Below, in pieces: positions 51,995 through 60,956 of a stretch of DNA of 64,000 nucleotides; within the stretch, counting starts at the first letter, position 1, and every line of letters starts with the position of its first letter. The stretch comes from Planctomycetota bacterium. Lineage in GTDB: Bacteria > Planctomycetota > UBA1135 > GCA-002686595. The stretch spans positions 62,001 to 126,000 of the forward strand of contig JADJQU010000004.1 in the NCBI GenBank assembly GCA_016712565.1. Reading direction: 5' to 3'. Below the pieces are notes generated by a model. The model saw only the letters and a program-made list of their open reading frames with translations, was not told the DNA's origin and made no database searches. The translations under genes and the position numbers were made by a program.

Positions 51995-52900
51995 TCAGAA
52001 GAAGTCGAGGACGCTTTCCAGGAAGCCGTCGATGCTGACGTCGAACCGCACGTGCACGAGCAACAGGCCGGCAAGCACGAGCAGGGTGAACAACAGGAAG
52101 ATCATGAGCTGCACGAGCACGAAGGCCAAGCCGTGCCGAGCCGCCTTGCGCACCTGCCGCATGGGGTTCTTCGTCACCGAGGACATCAGGAGGTCGCGCA
52201 TCAGCCGCGTGGAGCGGTCGGCCAGGCGGCGATCGTCGTCGGGCAGCCCCGGCGCGGAGGCCAGGAGGTCCCGCGCGGCCCCGTCGGCGTCGAATTCGCC
52301 GCGCACCACCGCCTCCTGCCAGCGGCGCGCCGCGGCGGGATCCCCCAGGTTCATCTCGGCGATCAGGCCCGCCTTGAGCTTGGCCCAGGTGGCCCCGCCC
52401 GGCGCGTCCGCGCGGGCCTGCCCCATGGGCATCGCGGTGGGTGCGAGCGTCGCCGAGACGGAGCGCGGCGGCGCGGCGGCCTCGCCGACCGCGGCGGCCG
52501 GGGCTCGGGGCGCACTCGCGGGCGAGATCGGCGAGGTCATGGGGGCCCTACCCGGGGCGGGACCCGCGCCGGTTTCCGCCGGCACTTCCTCCAGCCGCGC
52601 CTCCCCGTCGTCGTAACCGAAGGATGCCAGAAGGTCTCGCCACTGGATCTGGTCGCCGTGCCGCAGGGAGATCTCCTGCACTTCCTGCCCGTTGACGCGC
52701 GGGGCCTGACCGGAGCCCACGAAGACGAGCTTGGGCGGATGGCTCCACAGATGCAGGCAGTCGTTGCCGCTCTGGCTCACCGGCAAGTCTCCCCGGGGGC
52801 CGCCCAGGAGCGTCAGACCCGGCTTGAGCTCGAACCTGGATCCTCCCGTAGGCGCCGCCGTTCCGGCGAGGTCCAGCCACGCGCGAGCTGTGGAACTCAT
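51995..52900 (-). CDS. FHA-like protein with C-terminal membrane segment
   Basis: 301 residues from the ATG at 52900. Residues 15-95 resemble a divergent FHA domain: FELKPGLTLLGGPRGDLPVSQSGNDCLHLW, RVNGQEVQEISLRHGDQIQWRDLLASFGY (the VNG...L..GD.I pattern). The canonical Gly-Arg and Ser-x-x-His are missing, so phosphothreonine binding is uncertain. A Pro/Ala-rich linker (about 105-185) leads to a helical region and a C-terminal membrane helix (LAFVLVQLMIFLLFTLLVLAGLLLV). It could tether signalling near the membrane. It heads the three-gene minus-strand signalling set and is divergent from the exported protein at 53.1 kb. Confidence 0.72.
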   Translation of the reverse strand: MSSTARAWLDLAGTAAPTGGSRFELKPGLTLLGGPRGDLPVSQSGNDCLHLWSHPPKLVFVGSGQAPRVNGQEVQEISLRHGDQIQWRDLLASFGYDDGEARLEEVPAETGAGPAPGRAPMTSPISPASAPRAPAAAVGEAAAPPRSVSATLAPTAMPMGQARADAPGGATWAKLKAGLIAEMNLGDPAAARRWQEAVVRGEFDADGAARDLLASAPGLPDDDRRLADRSTRLMRDLLMSSVTKNPMRQVRKAARHGLAFVLVQLMIFLLFTLLVLAGLLLVHVRFDVSIDGFLESVLDFF

Positions 52901-53142
52901 GGAGGCCCTTCCTACTCGATCCGAGGCCCCGGTGCACGCCGGGCCGCGAAGCCGGAGCCGTCCCCGGCCCCCGCCGTCCCCTGGGTCGCGGCTGTAGTGG
53001 CGGGCCCCATGGTCGACTATCGTGCGGGCGCGGGTTCGGGCCCCAGGCATTCTCAAGCCTCCTCCGGCCACGCTCCCGGTTCCACCGCCCCCCCCTCGAA
53101 CCCGCTCCGGCCGACGCACGGCCGCCAACCAGGCTCCACCGC

Positions 53143-54729
53143 GTGATCCCCATGATGCCGATTGCCGCGCTCTTCCTGTGCGTCGCGCTCCCCCAGGGCG
53201 GAGATTCGGGCCTTTGGCGCGCCCTCCCCCTTCCGGGCATCTGCCGCGGCGCCCCGACGCCCCTGGAGGCGCCGCGCCTGGTCCACGGCACGCATCTCAT
53301 CGTCTCCGAGGGCGACGTCGACGGCGGCCACGGCGAGAGCCCCGTGCCGCCCCTGTCCAGCGCGACCTTTTCGGCGCTGCTCGGGGAGGAGGCGCGGCGC
53401 GAGGGCTGGAGCGTGACGGTCTACCCCACCTCGCCGCCGCTCCTGGTGCGGGGTCCGGAACCCGGCCTCCAGAACGCCGCGGCCTTCTGCGCCGAAATCG
53501 ACTCGGCCTCGCGGGCCCTGGACTTGGAGCTGGGGGTCTGGCTGGTGCGCGGCCCCTCCACGGCCGAGCCCCAGGCCGCCGCTCCCAAGGACGCGCCGTG
53601 GGCCACGGCCCGGCTGCGTTCGGGGGACACGGCCGTGCTGGGCGAACAACTGTCCCAGTCCTACGTCCACAACTACTCCGTCGAGGTGGCCACCGACGCC
53701 GGGGTGGCCGCGCCGGTGGTGGGCCGCGCCCTGACCGGTGACGTGCTGCACCTGCGCGCCATGCGCATCCGCCGGGGAAAGGGCGTGTTCCTCGAGGGAT
53801 TCCTGGACCTCTCGCGCCTGCAGTCCATCGAGGACTTCGAACTCAGCGCCACCGATCTGGGCTCGGTCCAGCGCCCCAAGGTCACCGCGCTGCAGGTGGG
53901 CTTTTCCGGCGCCGTGGATTCGGGCGCCCCGCTGCGCGTGGCCTGGACAGGCCTGACGGGCCTGGGGGATCTGGCCGAGGGTTCGCTGTGGATCGTGCCC
54001 AAGTCGGCCCCGGAGGCTGTCGAGGGGCGCTGGCGGCTCTACGACTCGGCCCTGGCCGAGGCCGCCCCCTGGATCCTGCCGCTGGTCTCCCCGGGCGGCG
54101 GACTTCGCCTGCCGGATGATCCGGGCGGAGAGGACGGCGCGGGCGCGGATTGGGCGCCCCTGCCGAGCGCCCAACTGGCCAAGGAGGTGGAGTCGGCCCG
54201 CACCGCGAACACCCGCTCGCGGCCCGCCTTCGTGGGCGGCCGCGGGGTGGTGCTGGGCCCGCGCCAGGAAACCGACGCGTGGACGGCGATCGAGGACCTG
54301 GCGACGGCCTTCGAGAGCCTGCGCACCCGCACGACCGAGATCCTCGTGCAGCGACAGGGCGCCAGCGTGCGTCTGCCGGTGACCCACGGCGCCCGCTGGC
54401 GCGTGCTGTTCGCCGACGAGACCACCGCCGTCGTGGACTACGACGTGGAGATCGCGCCGGAGACTTGGATGCCAGGGCCGCGGGTGGAGCGCCGACTCGA
54501 CGGATTCTTCGCCCAGGGCCGGACCGCCGAGCGGGCCACGAGCTTCGTCGCCTGGACGGCGGCCACCCCCGAGCGCCGGGTCGCCGAGCGCTCGAGCATT
54601 CCCCTGGGGCGCCTGGAACTGCCCCAACGCACCTGGCGATCGGCGCGCGGCGAAGCACGGGCCGGGGCCGGGGCCACGGCCGCGCTCTCCGGGGACAGCG
54701 GCCTGTCGATCACGCTGCGCGCTCCCTAA
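53143..54729 (+). CDS. Hypothetical exported protein
   Basis: Up to 528 residues; GTG at 53143 or ATG at 53152 or 53155 are all possible starts, and the segment MMPIAALFLCVALPQGG looks like a short signal peptide. The body is beta-rich and acidic (THLIVSEGDVDGGHGE, GWSVTVYPTSPPLLVRGPE, LELGVWLVRGPS, GDTAVLGEQLSQSYVHNYSVEVATDAG). Two segments, residues 40-215 and 370-470, have a similar strand rhythm (TEILVQRQGASVRLPVTHGARWRVLFADE). The second half of the first region faintly recalls secretin N-domains, but I would not name a family. The palindromic element copy 3 starts at its stop codon; the kinase follows. Confidence 0.7.
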   Translation: MIPMMPIAALFLCVALPQGGDSGLWRALPLPGICRGAPTPLEAPRLVHGTHLIVSEGDVDGGHGESPVPPLSSATFSALLGEEARREGWSVTVYPTSPPLLVRGPEPGLQNAAAFCAEIDSASRALDLELGVWLVRGPSTAEPQAAAPKDAPWATARLRSGDTAVLGEQLSQSYVHNYSVEVATDAGVAAPVVGRALTGDVLHLRAMRIRRGKGVFLEGFLDLSRLQSIEDFELSATDLGSVQRPKVTALQVGFSGAVDSGAPLRVAWTGLTGLGDLAEGSLWIVPKSAPEAVEGRWRLYDSALAEAAPWILPLVSPGGGLRLPDDPGGEDGAGADWAPLPSAQLAKEVESARTANTRSRPAFVGGRGVVLGPRQETDAWTAIEDLATAFESLRTRTTEILVQRQGASVRLPVTHGARWRVLFADETTAVVDYDVEIAPETWMPGPRVERRLDGFFAQGRTAERATSFVAWTAATPERRVAERSSIPLGRLELPQRTWRSARGEARAGAGATAALSGDSGLSITLRAP

Positions 54730-54893
54730 GAGCACGTCCTAGAACCTGTGGGGCCCCTTGGCCGCCCCGTGGCTCGCGCCCGCGTCGTTGCGCCTCCTCC
54801 GAGTATTGCCAGGCGAATACGCGTCGTCGCCGCGCCTTGCGGATCGCGGCCCCGGAACACCCAAGGGGCCCCACAGGTTCTAGGACGCGCTCT
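54729..54893. repeat. Palindromic intergenic element, copy 3
   Basis: A 165-bp element with a 33-bp terminal inverted repeat, one mismatch (54729-54761 against 54861-54893). Core on the plus strand: CGTTGCGCC at 54786-54794, stem GTATT/AATAC (54803-54807 with 54816-54820), then GCGTCGTCGC (54821-54830) and GCGCCTTG (54832-54839). The left end overlaps the last base of the TAA at 54727-54729. Just downstream, 54915-54930 matches 15 of 16 bases of copy 1 at 49826-49841 (motif AAACTCGGCC), so further modules may be shared. Confidence 0.85.
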
Positions 54894-55007
54894 AAGGTCC
54901 TGGTCCCGAACTCGGCCGAGAAACTCGGCCGGCCCGCAGGCCGGCTCGCGCGGCGAAGCCTGCCCCCGCGCAGTCTCGAACTTCGATCCGGCGACGGTGG
55001 CGCTCAG

Positions 55008-55013
55008 TAGACT
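55008..55013 (+). promoter_or_regulatory. Candidate -10 hexamer for the Ser/Thr kinase gene
   Basis: TAGACT ends 7 bases before the kinase ATG at 55021. Upstream of it, 54894-55007 is GC-rich with palindromes such as CTCGGCCGAG and no other clear signal. Confidence 0.3.
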
Positions 55014-55020
55014 CTGGCCC

Positions 55021-58000
55021 ATGTCCCAAGCAACTGGCGGAGAGGATCGAAAGCGGCCGAACACCGTGGCCGCGCGCCTGGCCCTGACCCTCGGCTCGGA
55101 GGTGGACCCGCGGGTGGACTTGCCCTCGGAGTCCAGGCTCTCCGAATCCGGTCCCGTGCTCGATCGCCTGGGGACCCGCAGCCTGGCCGCGTCCCGCTAC
55201 CAGCTGCGCGGCGAAATCGCCCGCGGGGGCATGGGCGCGATCCTCGAGGTCTTCGACGAGGACCTGCGCCGTCCCCTGGCCATGAAGGTGATCCTGGATC
55301 CCCGCTCGGGCAAGACCACCACGGACGCCGCGAGCGTCCATCCGTCGCTGCTGGCCCGCTTCCTCGAGGAGGCCCAGGTCACCGGGCAGCTCGACCACCC
55401 CGGCATCGTGCCCGTGCACGAACTCGGTCTCGACGAGCAGGGTCAGGTGTACTTCACGATGCGACTGGTTCACGGTCGCGATCTCGAGTCGATCTTCGAC
55501 CTGGCACTCCGCGACGAGGAGGGCTGGAGTCAGGCCCGCGCGGTGGGTGTGCTGCTCAAGGTGTGCGAGGCCATGGCCTATGCCCACAGCAAGGGCGTGG
55601 TCCACAGGGACCTCAAGCCCGGCAACGTCATGGTCGGCCGCTTCGGCGAGGTCTACGTCATGGATTGGGGCCTGGCGCGCGTGCGCGATCGGGAGGATCG
55701 CCATGACCTGCGCATCCGCGGCCTTTCGCCCGCCGAGGCGGCGCGCGCGGGCGCCGGCGCCCGATCCTCGGAGTCGCCCAGGCCCTCCGAGGAGCGCGCC
55801 GTGGAGACGGACCGCCGCGAGGCGGCGGCCAGCGGCGCCGCCGAGGCCCTGATGACCATGGACGGCTCGGTGGTCGGCACCCCCTGCTACATGCCTCCCG
55901 AGCAGGCCCGCGGACAGGTCGCGGCCTTGGATGAGCGTTCCGATGTTTATGCGGTCGGGGCAATGCTCTATCGCCTGCTGGCGGGAGCGGCGCCCTACGC
56001 GACCTCGGGCACCATGCCCCCGGCGTCGGAGATCGTGATCCAGGTGCTCGAGGGGCCGCCGGATTCCCTGGAGAGCCTGGCTCCGACCGCTCCCGCGGAA
56101 CTCTCGGCCATCTGTGCCCGGGCCATGGCCCGGGAGCCCGACGACCGCTATCCCGACATGCAGGCCCTGGCCGAGGATCTGCGCGCGTTCCTCGAGGGCC
56201 GGGTGGTGCGGGCCTTCGAGACCGGCGCCTGGGCCGAGGCGCGCAAGTGGATCCGCCGCAATCGCGCGCTGTCGGGTTCCCTCGCGGGGCTGTTGGTGGC
56301 CTTGGTGGTGGGCCTGTTCGCCAGCCTGCGCTTCGCCCGCGAGGCCGAAACCCAGGCGCAGTTGGCGGAAGCCCGCCGCACCGACGCGGTATCCAGCGCC
56401 GCCTCCGCGTTGCGTCAGGCGGCCATCGCGGAGAATGCCAATGCGTTCCTCAACGAGGATCTCCTCTCCGCGGTGGCGCCGGAGTCCGGCGGCATCGATG
56501 TCACCGTGCGCGAAATCCTCGGACAGGCGGGCCGGCGCCTGGAGGGACGTTTCGCCGGGGAACCCCTGGTGGAGGCGGCCCTGCGAGGCACCCTGGGCCG
56601 CAGCCTTGAGGCCCTGGGCGACTACCCGACCGCCCGCGCCCATCTCGAGCGGGCCCTCGAGCTGCGACTTGCCGCGGAGGGCCCCCTCGCCCGGTTGACC
56701 CTCGAGACCCAGGGCACGCTGGCGCGGGTCCAGGGGGCCCTGGGGGAACGGGCGGCGGCCCTGGGGCGGTTCGAGCAGTCGATCGCCGCGGCGCGCGAAA
56801 GCCTGGGCGCGGAGAGCCCCGAGGTGCTGTCCCTGCAGTGCGACTACACCACCCTGCTGCGCGAGTCGGGCCGCAGCGCGGAGGCGCGCTCGATCCTCGA
56901 GCAGACCCTGCGCACGGCCCGGGAGGAACTGGGGCCCGAGCATCCGACCACGCTGACCGCGGCCAACAATCTGGCGATCCTGGAGATGCGGGGCGGCGAG
57001 TTGGAGGCCGCGGCCGTGCGCTTGCGCGAGGTGCTCGACCTGCGCAACCGATCCCTGGGCCAGGAGCATCCGGAAACCCTCAACGCCGCCAGCAACCTGT
57101 GCCAGGCCCTGTCCGAGCTGGGGCAGTTCGAGGCCGCGGTGAAGGAATCGCGGGCGCTGCTGGAGATCCGCCGCCGCGTGCTGGGAAACGACCATCCCCA
57201 GGTGGCGCGGGAGTTGGGCAACCAGGGCACGTTCCTCTTCCGCCTCGGCCGAGCCGACGAGGCGCTCGCCTGCTTCCGCGAGGCCGCGTCGCTGCTGGTG
57301 GCGCGCTTCGGCGAGGAGCACCCCGACGCCCTGGGTGCGCGACACAACCTGGCCGCCGCCCTGCTGGAGACGGACGCTTTCCCGGAGGGCCTGGAGATGG
57401 AGCTCCCGGTGCTCGCCACGCGCCTGCGCACTTTGGGGCCCGAGCACGACGACACGCTCATGTCCATGAACAGTGCCGCCGTGGGCCATCAGAGGTCGGG
57501 GGATTTCGCCGCCGCCGAATCCCTGCTGCGCGAGGCTCTGGCAACCCGTCAGCGCACCCGGGGGCCCTTGCACCCGGACACGCTGATCGTCCAGGAGAAC
57601 CTCGCGGGGCTTCTGTTCCGCGTGGGGAAATCCGAGGAGGCCCTGGAAGGCGTGCGCGCCGTGCTGGCGGGGCGCACCGAGGCGTTGGGCGCCGGCCACC
57701 CCGACACCGCCAAGACCTGCTTCAACCTCGCCATGGTGCTGCGCTCGGCCGGGCAAACGGCCGAAGCGCGCGAGACGGCCGACGACGCCCTCCAGCGCAT
57801 CGAGGATGCCGGCCTCTCCGGTTCGCCGCTTCACTGCGAGTGCCTGCGACTGAGCGGGGATCTGGCCTACGGCGAGGGTGACCACGCACTGGCCCTGGCG
57901 GCCTACGAGGAGGCCCTGGCTTGCCGCGCGGCCATGCCCGGCCTGCCGAACGAACAGACGGGCTACCTGCTGCACCAGTTGGGGATGTCGGAGTTCCACC

Positions 58001-58287
58001 GCAACGAAATGCCCGAGGCCCTGCGACGTTTGGACCAGGCCCTGGAGCTGCGCCTGAAGCTCCTGGGACCCGATGCGGAACCGACGCTGTTCACCCAACT
58101 TTCCCGTGCCGCGGTGCTCCAGCGCCTCGGGCGCTTCGAAGAGGCCGAGCCCCTGGCCCTGGAGCTGATGGAGCGGGCCCAGCGCACGGCCCCCAGCGAC
58201 GCGGCGCTCGAGCAGCGGATTCGTCAATTGTTGGTGGATGTCTACACCCGCTGGGGTCGGCCCCAGGACGCCGATCGGTGGCGCTGA
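55021..58287 (+). CDS. Membrane Ser/Thr protein kinase with TPR sensor domain
   Basis: 1,088 residues. Kinase domain about 60-405: Gly-rich loop GEIARGGMGAILE, LAMKVIL (ATP Lys), VVHRDLKPGNVMVG (catalytic loop), DWGLAR in place of DFG, and GTPCYMPPEQARG. An acidic/Arg/Ala-rich insertion of about 70 residues lies between DWG and GTP. One membrane helix (GSLAGLLVALVVGLFASLRF) near residue 420 is followed by about 650 residues of TPR of the kinesin-light-chain type (units with LGPEHPTTL, LGQEHPETLN, LGNDHPQVA, FGEEHPDAL). The layout is typical of planctomycetal Hanks-type kinases with an external TPR part. Substrates are unknown. rpoN follows. Confidence 0.95.
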   Translation: MSQATGGEDRKRPNTVAARLALTLGSEVDPRVDLPSESRLSESGPVLDRLGTRSLAASRYQLRGEIARGGMGAILEVFDEDLRRPLAMKVILDPRSGKTTTDAASVHPSLLARFLEEAQVTGQLDHPGIVPVHELGLDEQGQVYFTMRLVHGRDLESIFDLALRDEEGWSQARAVGVLLKVCEAMAYAHSKGVVHRDLKPGNVMVGRFGEVYVMDWGLARVRDREDRHDLRIRGLSPAEAARAGAGARSSESPRPSEERAVETDRREAAASGAAEALMTMDGSVVGTPCYMPPEQARGQVAALDERSDVYAVGAMLYRLLAGAAPYATSGTMPPASEIVIQVLEGPPDSLESLAPTAPAELSAICARAMAREPDDRYPDMQALAEDLRAFLEGRVVRAFETGAWAEARKWIRRNRALSGSLAGLLVALVVGLFASLRFAREAETQAQLAEARRTDAVSSAASALRQAAIAENANAFLNEDLLSAVAPESGGIDVTVREILGQAGRRLEGRFAGEPLVEAALRGTLGRSLEALGDYPTARAHLERALELRLAAEGPLARLTLETQGTLARVQGALGERAAALGRFEQSIAAARESLGAESPEVLSLQCDYTTLLRESGRSAEARSILEQTLRTAREELGPEHPTTLTAANNLAILEMRGGELEAAAVRLREVLDLRNRSLGQEHPETLNAASNLCQALSELGQFEAAVKESRALLEIRRRVLGNDHPQVARELGNQGTFLFRLGRADEALACFREAASLLVARFGEEHPDALGARHNLAAALLETDAFPEGLEMELPVLATRLRTLGPEHDDTLMSMNSAAVGHQRSGDFAAAESLLREALATRQRTRGPLHPDTLIVQENLAGLLFRVGKSEEALEGVRAVLAGRTEALGAGHPDTAKTCFNLAMVLRSAGQTAEARETADDALQRIEDAGLSGSPLHCECLRLSGDLAYGEGDHALALAAYEEALACRAAMPGLPNEQTGYLLHQLGMSEFHRNEMPEALRRLDQALELRLKLLGPDAEPTLFTQLSRAAVLQRLGRFEEAEPLALELMERAQRTAPSDAALEQRIRQLLVDVYTRWGRPQDADRWR

Positions 58288-58307
58288 ACGCTGATCGGCA
58301 GGCCCGC

Positions 58308-58329
58308 GGGGCCCATGCCCCAGGGCCCC
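58308..58329 (+). terminator. Hairpin between the kinase and rpoN genes
   Basis: A perfect 7-bp stem GGGGCCC/GGGCCCC (58308-58314 with 58323-58329, 8-base loop) 20 bases after the kinase stop. No T run follows; a TAGACT -10 candidate for rpoN starts 9 bases later. It may partially terminate kinase transcripts. Confidence 0.4.
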
Positions 58330-58337
58330 AGAGGGTG

Positions 58338-58343
58338 TAGACT
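58338..58343 (+). promoter_or_regulatory. Candidate -10 hexamer for rpoN
   Basis: TAGACT in GGTGTAGACTTCACG, identical to the hexamer before the kinase gene, lies 89 bases before the rpoN ATG. No good -35 is obvious. Confidence 0.3.
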
Positions 58344-58432
58344 TCACGAACCTGTCCCAAGAACCGGGCAGGTCCCCGACACACCCCCCGTCCCGGCCTT
58401 CCCCGCTTCTCCTGCCCACCCCCCCGCCTGCG

Positions 58433-59905
58433 ATGAAACTCGGCCTGCATCAATCCGCGCGCATGGAGCAACGGATGCTCCAGTCGCCGCAGATGATCCA
58501 GGCGATGCAGATCCTGCAGCTCTCGAGCCAGGATCTTGCCGAGCGGGTCGAGCAGGAGCTGATCGAGAACCCCTTCCTGGAACTGGTGGAGCCCGGCCAG
58601 GACGCCGGCGCGGAGGCCTCGGCCTCGGGCGAGGACGGTCGCGCCCCCGCCGCCGGGAACGGTCCCGAGGTCGTCGCCGGGGAAGCTCCCCTGGACGACG
58701 GTCCGGGCGAGGGCTTCGAACGCTACGAGCGAGAGTGGGATCCGGTCCGGCGTGTGCGCGACAACGGCGAGGCCGACAAGAAGCTCGAGGCCATGGCCAA
58801 CACGCCCGACGCGCCCAAGTCGGTCGCGGAGGCGCTGCTCGATCAGCTGGCGTTCCTGGACCTCGACCCGCGCGGCCGCGACATCGCCGAGTACCTGGTG
58901 TACTCCCTGGATCCGCGGGGCTACCTGGAGGAGAGCCTGGAAGCAATCGCCGCCGAGTGCGCCGCCACCGAGGAGCTCGCCGGCACCAGCGTGGAAGAAG
59001 TGGCCGCGGTACTGGCGGAAATCCGGCGCGTGATCCACCCCGCCCTGGGCGCCCGGGACCTCAAGGAGTGCCTGCTGCTGCAGCTCGACGCCACCGGCGC
59101 CGACGCGCCGCTCCTGCGGGCCCTGATCGAGCACCATCTCGAGGACATCACCACCAACCGGCTGCCGCGCATTTCCAAGGCTACCGGCCGCTCGATCGAG
59201 GACGTCAAGAGCGCCATCGAGTCCCTGCGCCACCTGGATCCGGCCCCCGGCGGCGAATTCGGCGAGAACACCGCCGCGGCCATCACGCCCGACGTCCAGG
59301 TCGAGGAGCAGGACGGCGTGTTCGACGTGCGCCTGACGCGCCAGCGCTATGCCGAGCTGCGCCTTTCCCCCACCTACCGCCAACTGCTGCGGGTCATCAA
59401 GAAGGACCGCCAATTGGCGGACTTCGTCAAGAAGCGCGTGGAATCGGCGCGCTGGTTCATCGACGCGGTGCAGCAGCGGCAGTCGACCTTGGAGCGCATC
59501 GCGCGTTGCCTGTTCGTGCGGCAGCAAGGCTTCCTGGAAAAGGGCGTGCGCGCGCTCAAGCCCCTGCGCATGCAGGAGGTGGCCGATGAAGTGGGCGTGC
59601 ACATCTCCACCGTCAGTCGCGCCGTCTCCGGCAAATACGTCCAGACTCCTCGGGGCATCTTCCCGCTCAAGTACTTCTTCACCGGCGGCACCACCAAGGA
59701 ATCCGGCGAAGTGGCGAGCCAGGCGGCGATCAAGAACCGCATCGCCGAGCTGGTGCGCCAGGAGGATCGAGCCAGTCCGCTCTCCGACGACCAACTGGCG
59801 GAGCTCCTGAGCAAGCGCGACCGGATCCGAATCGCGCGGCGCACGGTGACCAAGTACCGCAAGGCCCTGGAGATCCCCTCCTCGTCCCAGCGCCGCGCGT
59901 TCTAG
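58433..59905 (+). CDS. rpoN: RNA polymerase sigma-54 factor
   Basis: 490 residues, normal length. The N-terminal activator-interacting region is Gln/Leu-rich (LHQSARMEQRMLQSPQMIQAMQILQLSSQDLAERVEQELIENPFLE), followed by an acidic region II. The core-binding domain and the HTH follow (LRMQEVADEVGVHISTVSRAVSGKYVQTPRGIFPLKYFF). The RpoN box ARRTVTKYRKALEIPSSSQRR near the C-terminus contacts the -24 promoter element. Sigma-54 needs AAA+ activators; the regulator at 50.0-51.4 kb is one candidate. It follows the kinase by 145 bases and precedes efp by 320. Confidence 0.97.
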   Translation: MKLGLHQSARMEQRMLQSPQMIQAMQILQLSSQDLAERVEQELIENPFLELVEPGQDAGAEASASGEDGRAPAAGNGPEVVAGEAPLDDGPGEGFERYEREWDPVRRVRDNGEADKKLEAMANTPDAPKSVAEALLDQLAFLDLDPRGRDIAEYLVYSLDPRGYLEESLEAIAAECAATEELAGTSVEEVAAVLAEIRRVIHPALGARDLKECLLLQLDATGADAPLLRALIEHHLEDITTNRLPRISKATGRSIEDVKSAIESLRHLDPAPGGEFGENTAAAITPDVQVEEQDGVFDVRLTRQRYAELRLSPTYRQLLRVIKKDRQLADFVKKRVESARWFIDAVQQRQSTLERIARCLFVRQQGFLEKGVRALKPLRMQEVADEVGVHISTVSRAVSGKYVQTPRGIFPLKYFFTGGTTKESGEVASQAAIKNRIAELVRQEDRASPLSDDQLAELLSKRDRIRIARRTVTKYRKALEIPSSSQRRAF

Positions 59906-60225
59906 GCGTCCGCGGAAAAGCTCCCGTCGCGGGGCCTGCATGGGAAGCCGAGCCGCGGAGCGCGGCAGATTGCGGCGCACCGGCGGCCCTCCCGGCCGCC
60001 GAGCTACGGGTCCCGGGCGCGTCGCGGGGTCGCCGCATCACGCTCGGCCGCAGGCGGGGCCGTGGCGGCTTTCCGTCGCCCGGCGCACATTCCCCGGGGC
60101 CCCTGGCCGGGCGCGGGAGTCGCAGGCTATCCTGTGCTGTTGATTCACGCCCGGCGAACGCTTGCCGGTCGATCCTCCGCTGCGCCCGCGGGCGCGGCCT
60201 TCCCGCTTACCCCCCGCACCCCCCG
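59906..60225 (+). other. 320-base region between rpoN and efp
   Basis: No credible gene. A perfect 8-bp hairpin CGGCGGCC/GGCCGCCG (59981-59988 with 59994-60001) may end rpoN transcription, although no T run follows. TATCCT at 60128-60133 is a plausible -10 for efp, giving a leader of about 90 bases. The rest is GC-rich. Confidence 0.5.
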
Positions 60226-60776
60226 ATGGGCGTCAAGGCCACCGAATTGCGCAAGGGCGTCGTGCTGCAGATGAACGGCGACCTGCTCTTGATCACCGAG
60301 TACATGCACCACACGCCGGGCAACCTGCGCGCGGTGATCCACGTCAAGCTGCGCTCCCTGAAGACGGGCAGCACCAAGGACATGCGCCTGGGCTCGGGCG
60401 ACGTGCTCGACGTGGCCTACCTGGAAAAGAAGCCCTGCGAGTACCTCTACAAGGAGGTCAACGGCGGCTACGTGTTCATGGATCAGGAGTCCTTCGAGCA
60501 GGTGACCATCCCGAACGAGTTGATCGAGGAGCAGATGGGCTACGTCAAGGAGAACACGGTGGTCGCCATCACCTTCCACGACCACACGCCGATCGGGATC
60601 GAACTGCCGGCGTCCGTGACCCTGGCGGTCACCGAGGCCGAACCCGCGGTGCGCGGCAACACCGCCACCAACGTCAAGAAGGACGCCGTTCTGGAAACGG
60701 GCATTAAGATCAAGGTGCCGATTCACATCTCGATCGGCGACATGGTCAAGGTGCGCACGGCCGACGGCGAATTCCA

Positions 60777-60777
<1 letters not shown>
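60226..60777 (+). CDS. efp: Elongation factor P, 3' end lost in a G tract
   Basis: 184 residues are readable, close to the usual 185-190, then the frame runs into a G tract so the true stop is missing. Three EF-P domains are present: KOW-like MGVKATELRKGVVLQMNGDLLLITEY, OB domain GGYVFMDQESFEQVTIPNELI, and the C-terminal GNTATNVKKDAVLETGIKIKVPIHISIGDMVKVRTADGEF. EF-P rescues ribosomes stalled at polyproline. The loop tip that carries modified Lys34 in E. coli (PGKG) reads TPGNLRA, with Asn at the equivalent position (residue 33). Proline-rich proteins are frequent in this genome, so EF-P is likely important. Confidence 0.9.
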
Positions 60778-60926
<149 letters not shown>

Positions 60927-60932
60927 CTCAAC

Positions 60933-60951
60933 CCCTGCCCAACGGGCAGGG
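60933..60951. terminator. Hairpin in the efp / glycosyltransferase convergent gap
   Basis: A perfect 8-bp stem CCCTGCCC/GGGCAGGG (60933-60940 with 60944-60951) with a 3-base loop, 5 bases beyond the glycosyltransferase stop. It could serve both convergent transcripts. No clear T run follows on either strand. Confidence 0.5.
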
Positions 60952-60956
60952 ACCGG

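Noticed and set aside
14368..54893. The three palindromes as integron attC sites or a classical MITE family
   Set aside because: There is no GTTRRRY/RYYYAAC pair as in attC, no integrase, and the terminal repeats differ completely between copies, unlike MITEs.
54892..58419. A 1,175-residue minus-strand frame opposite the kinase
   Set aside because: It is a mirror of a well-supported kinase-TPR gene with no motifs of its own.
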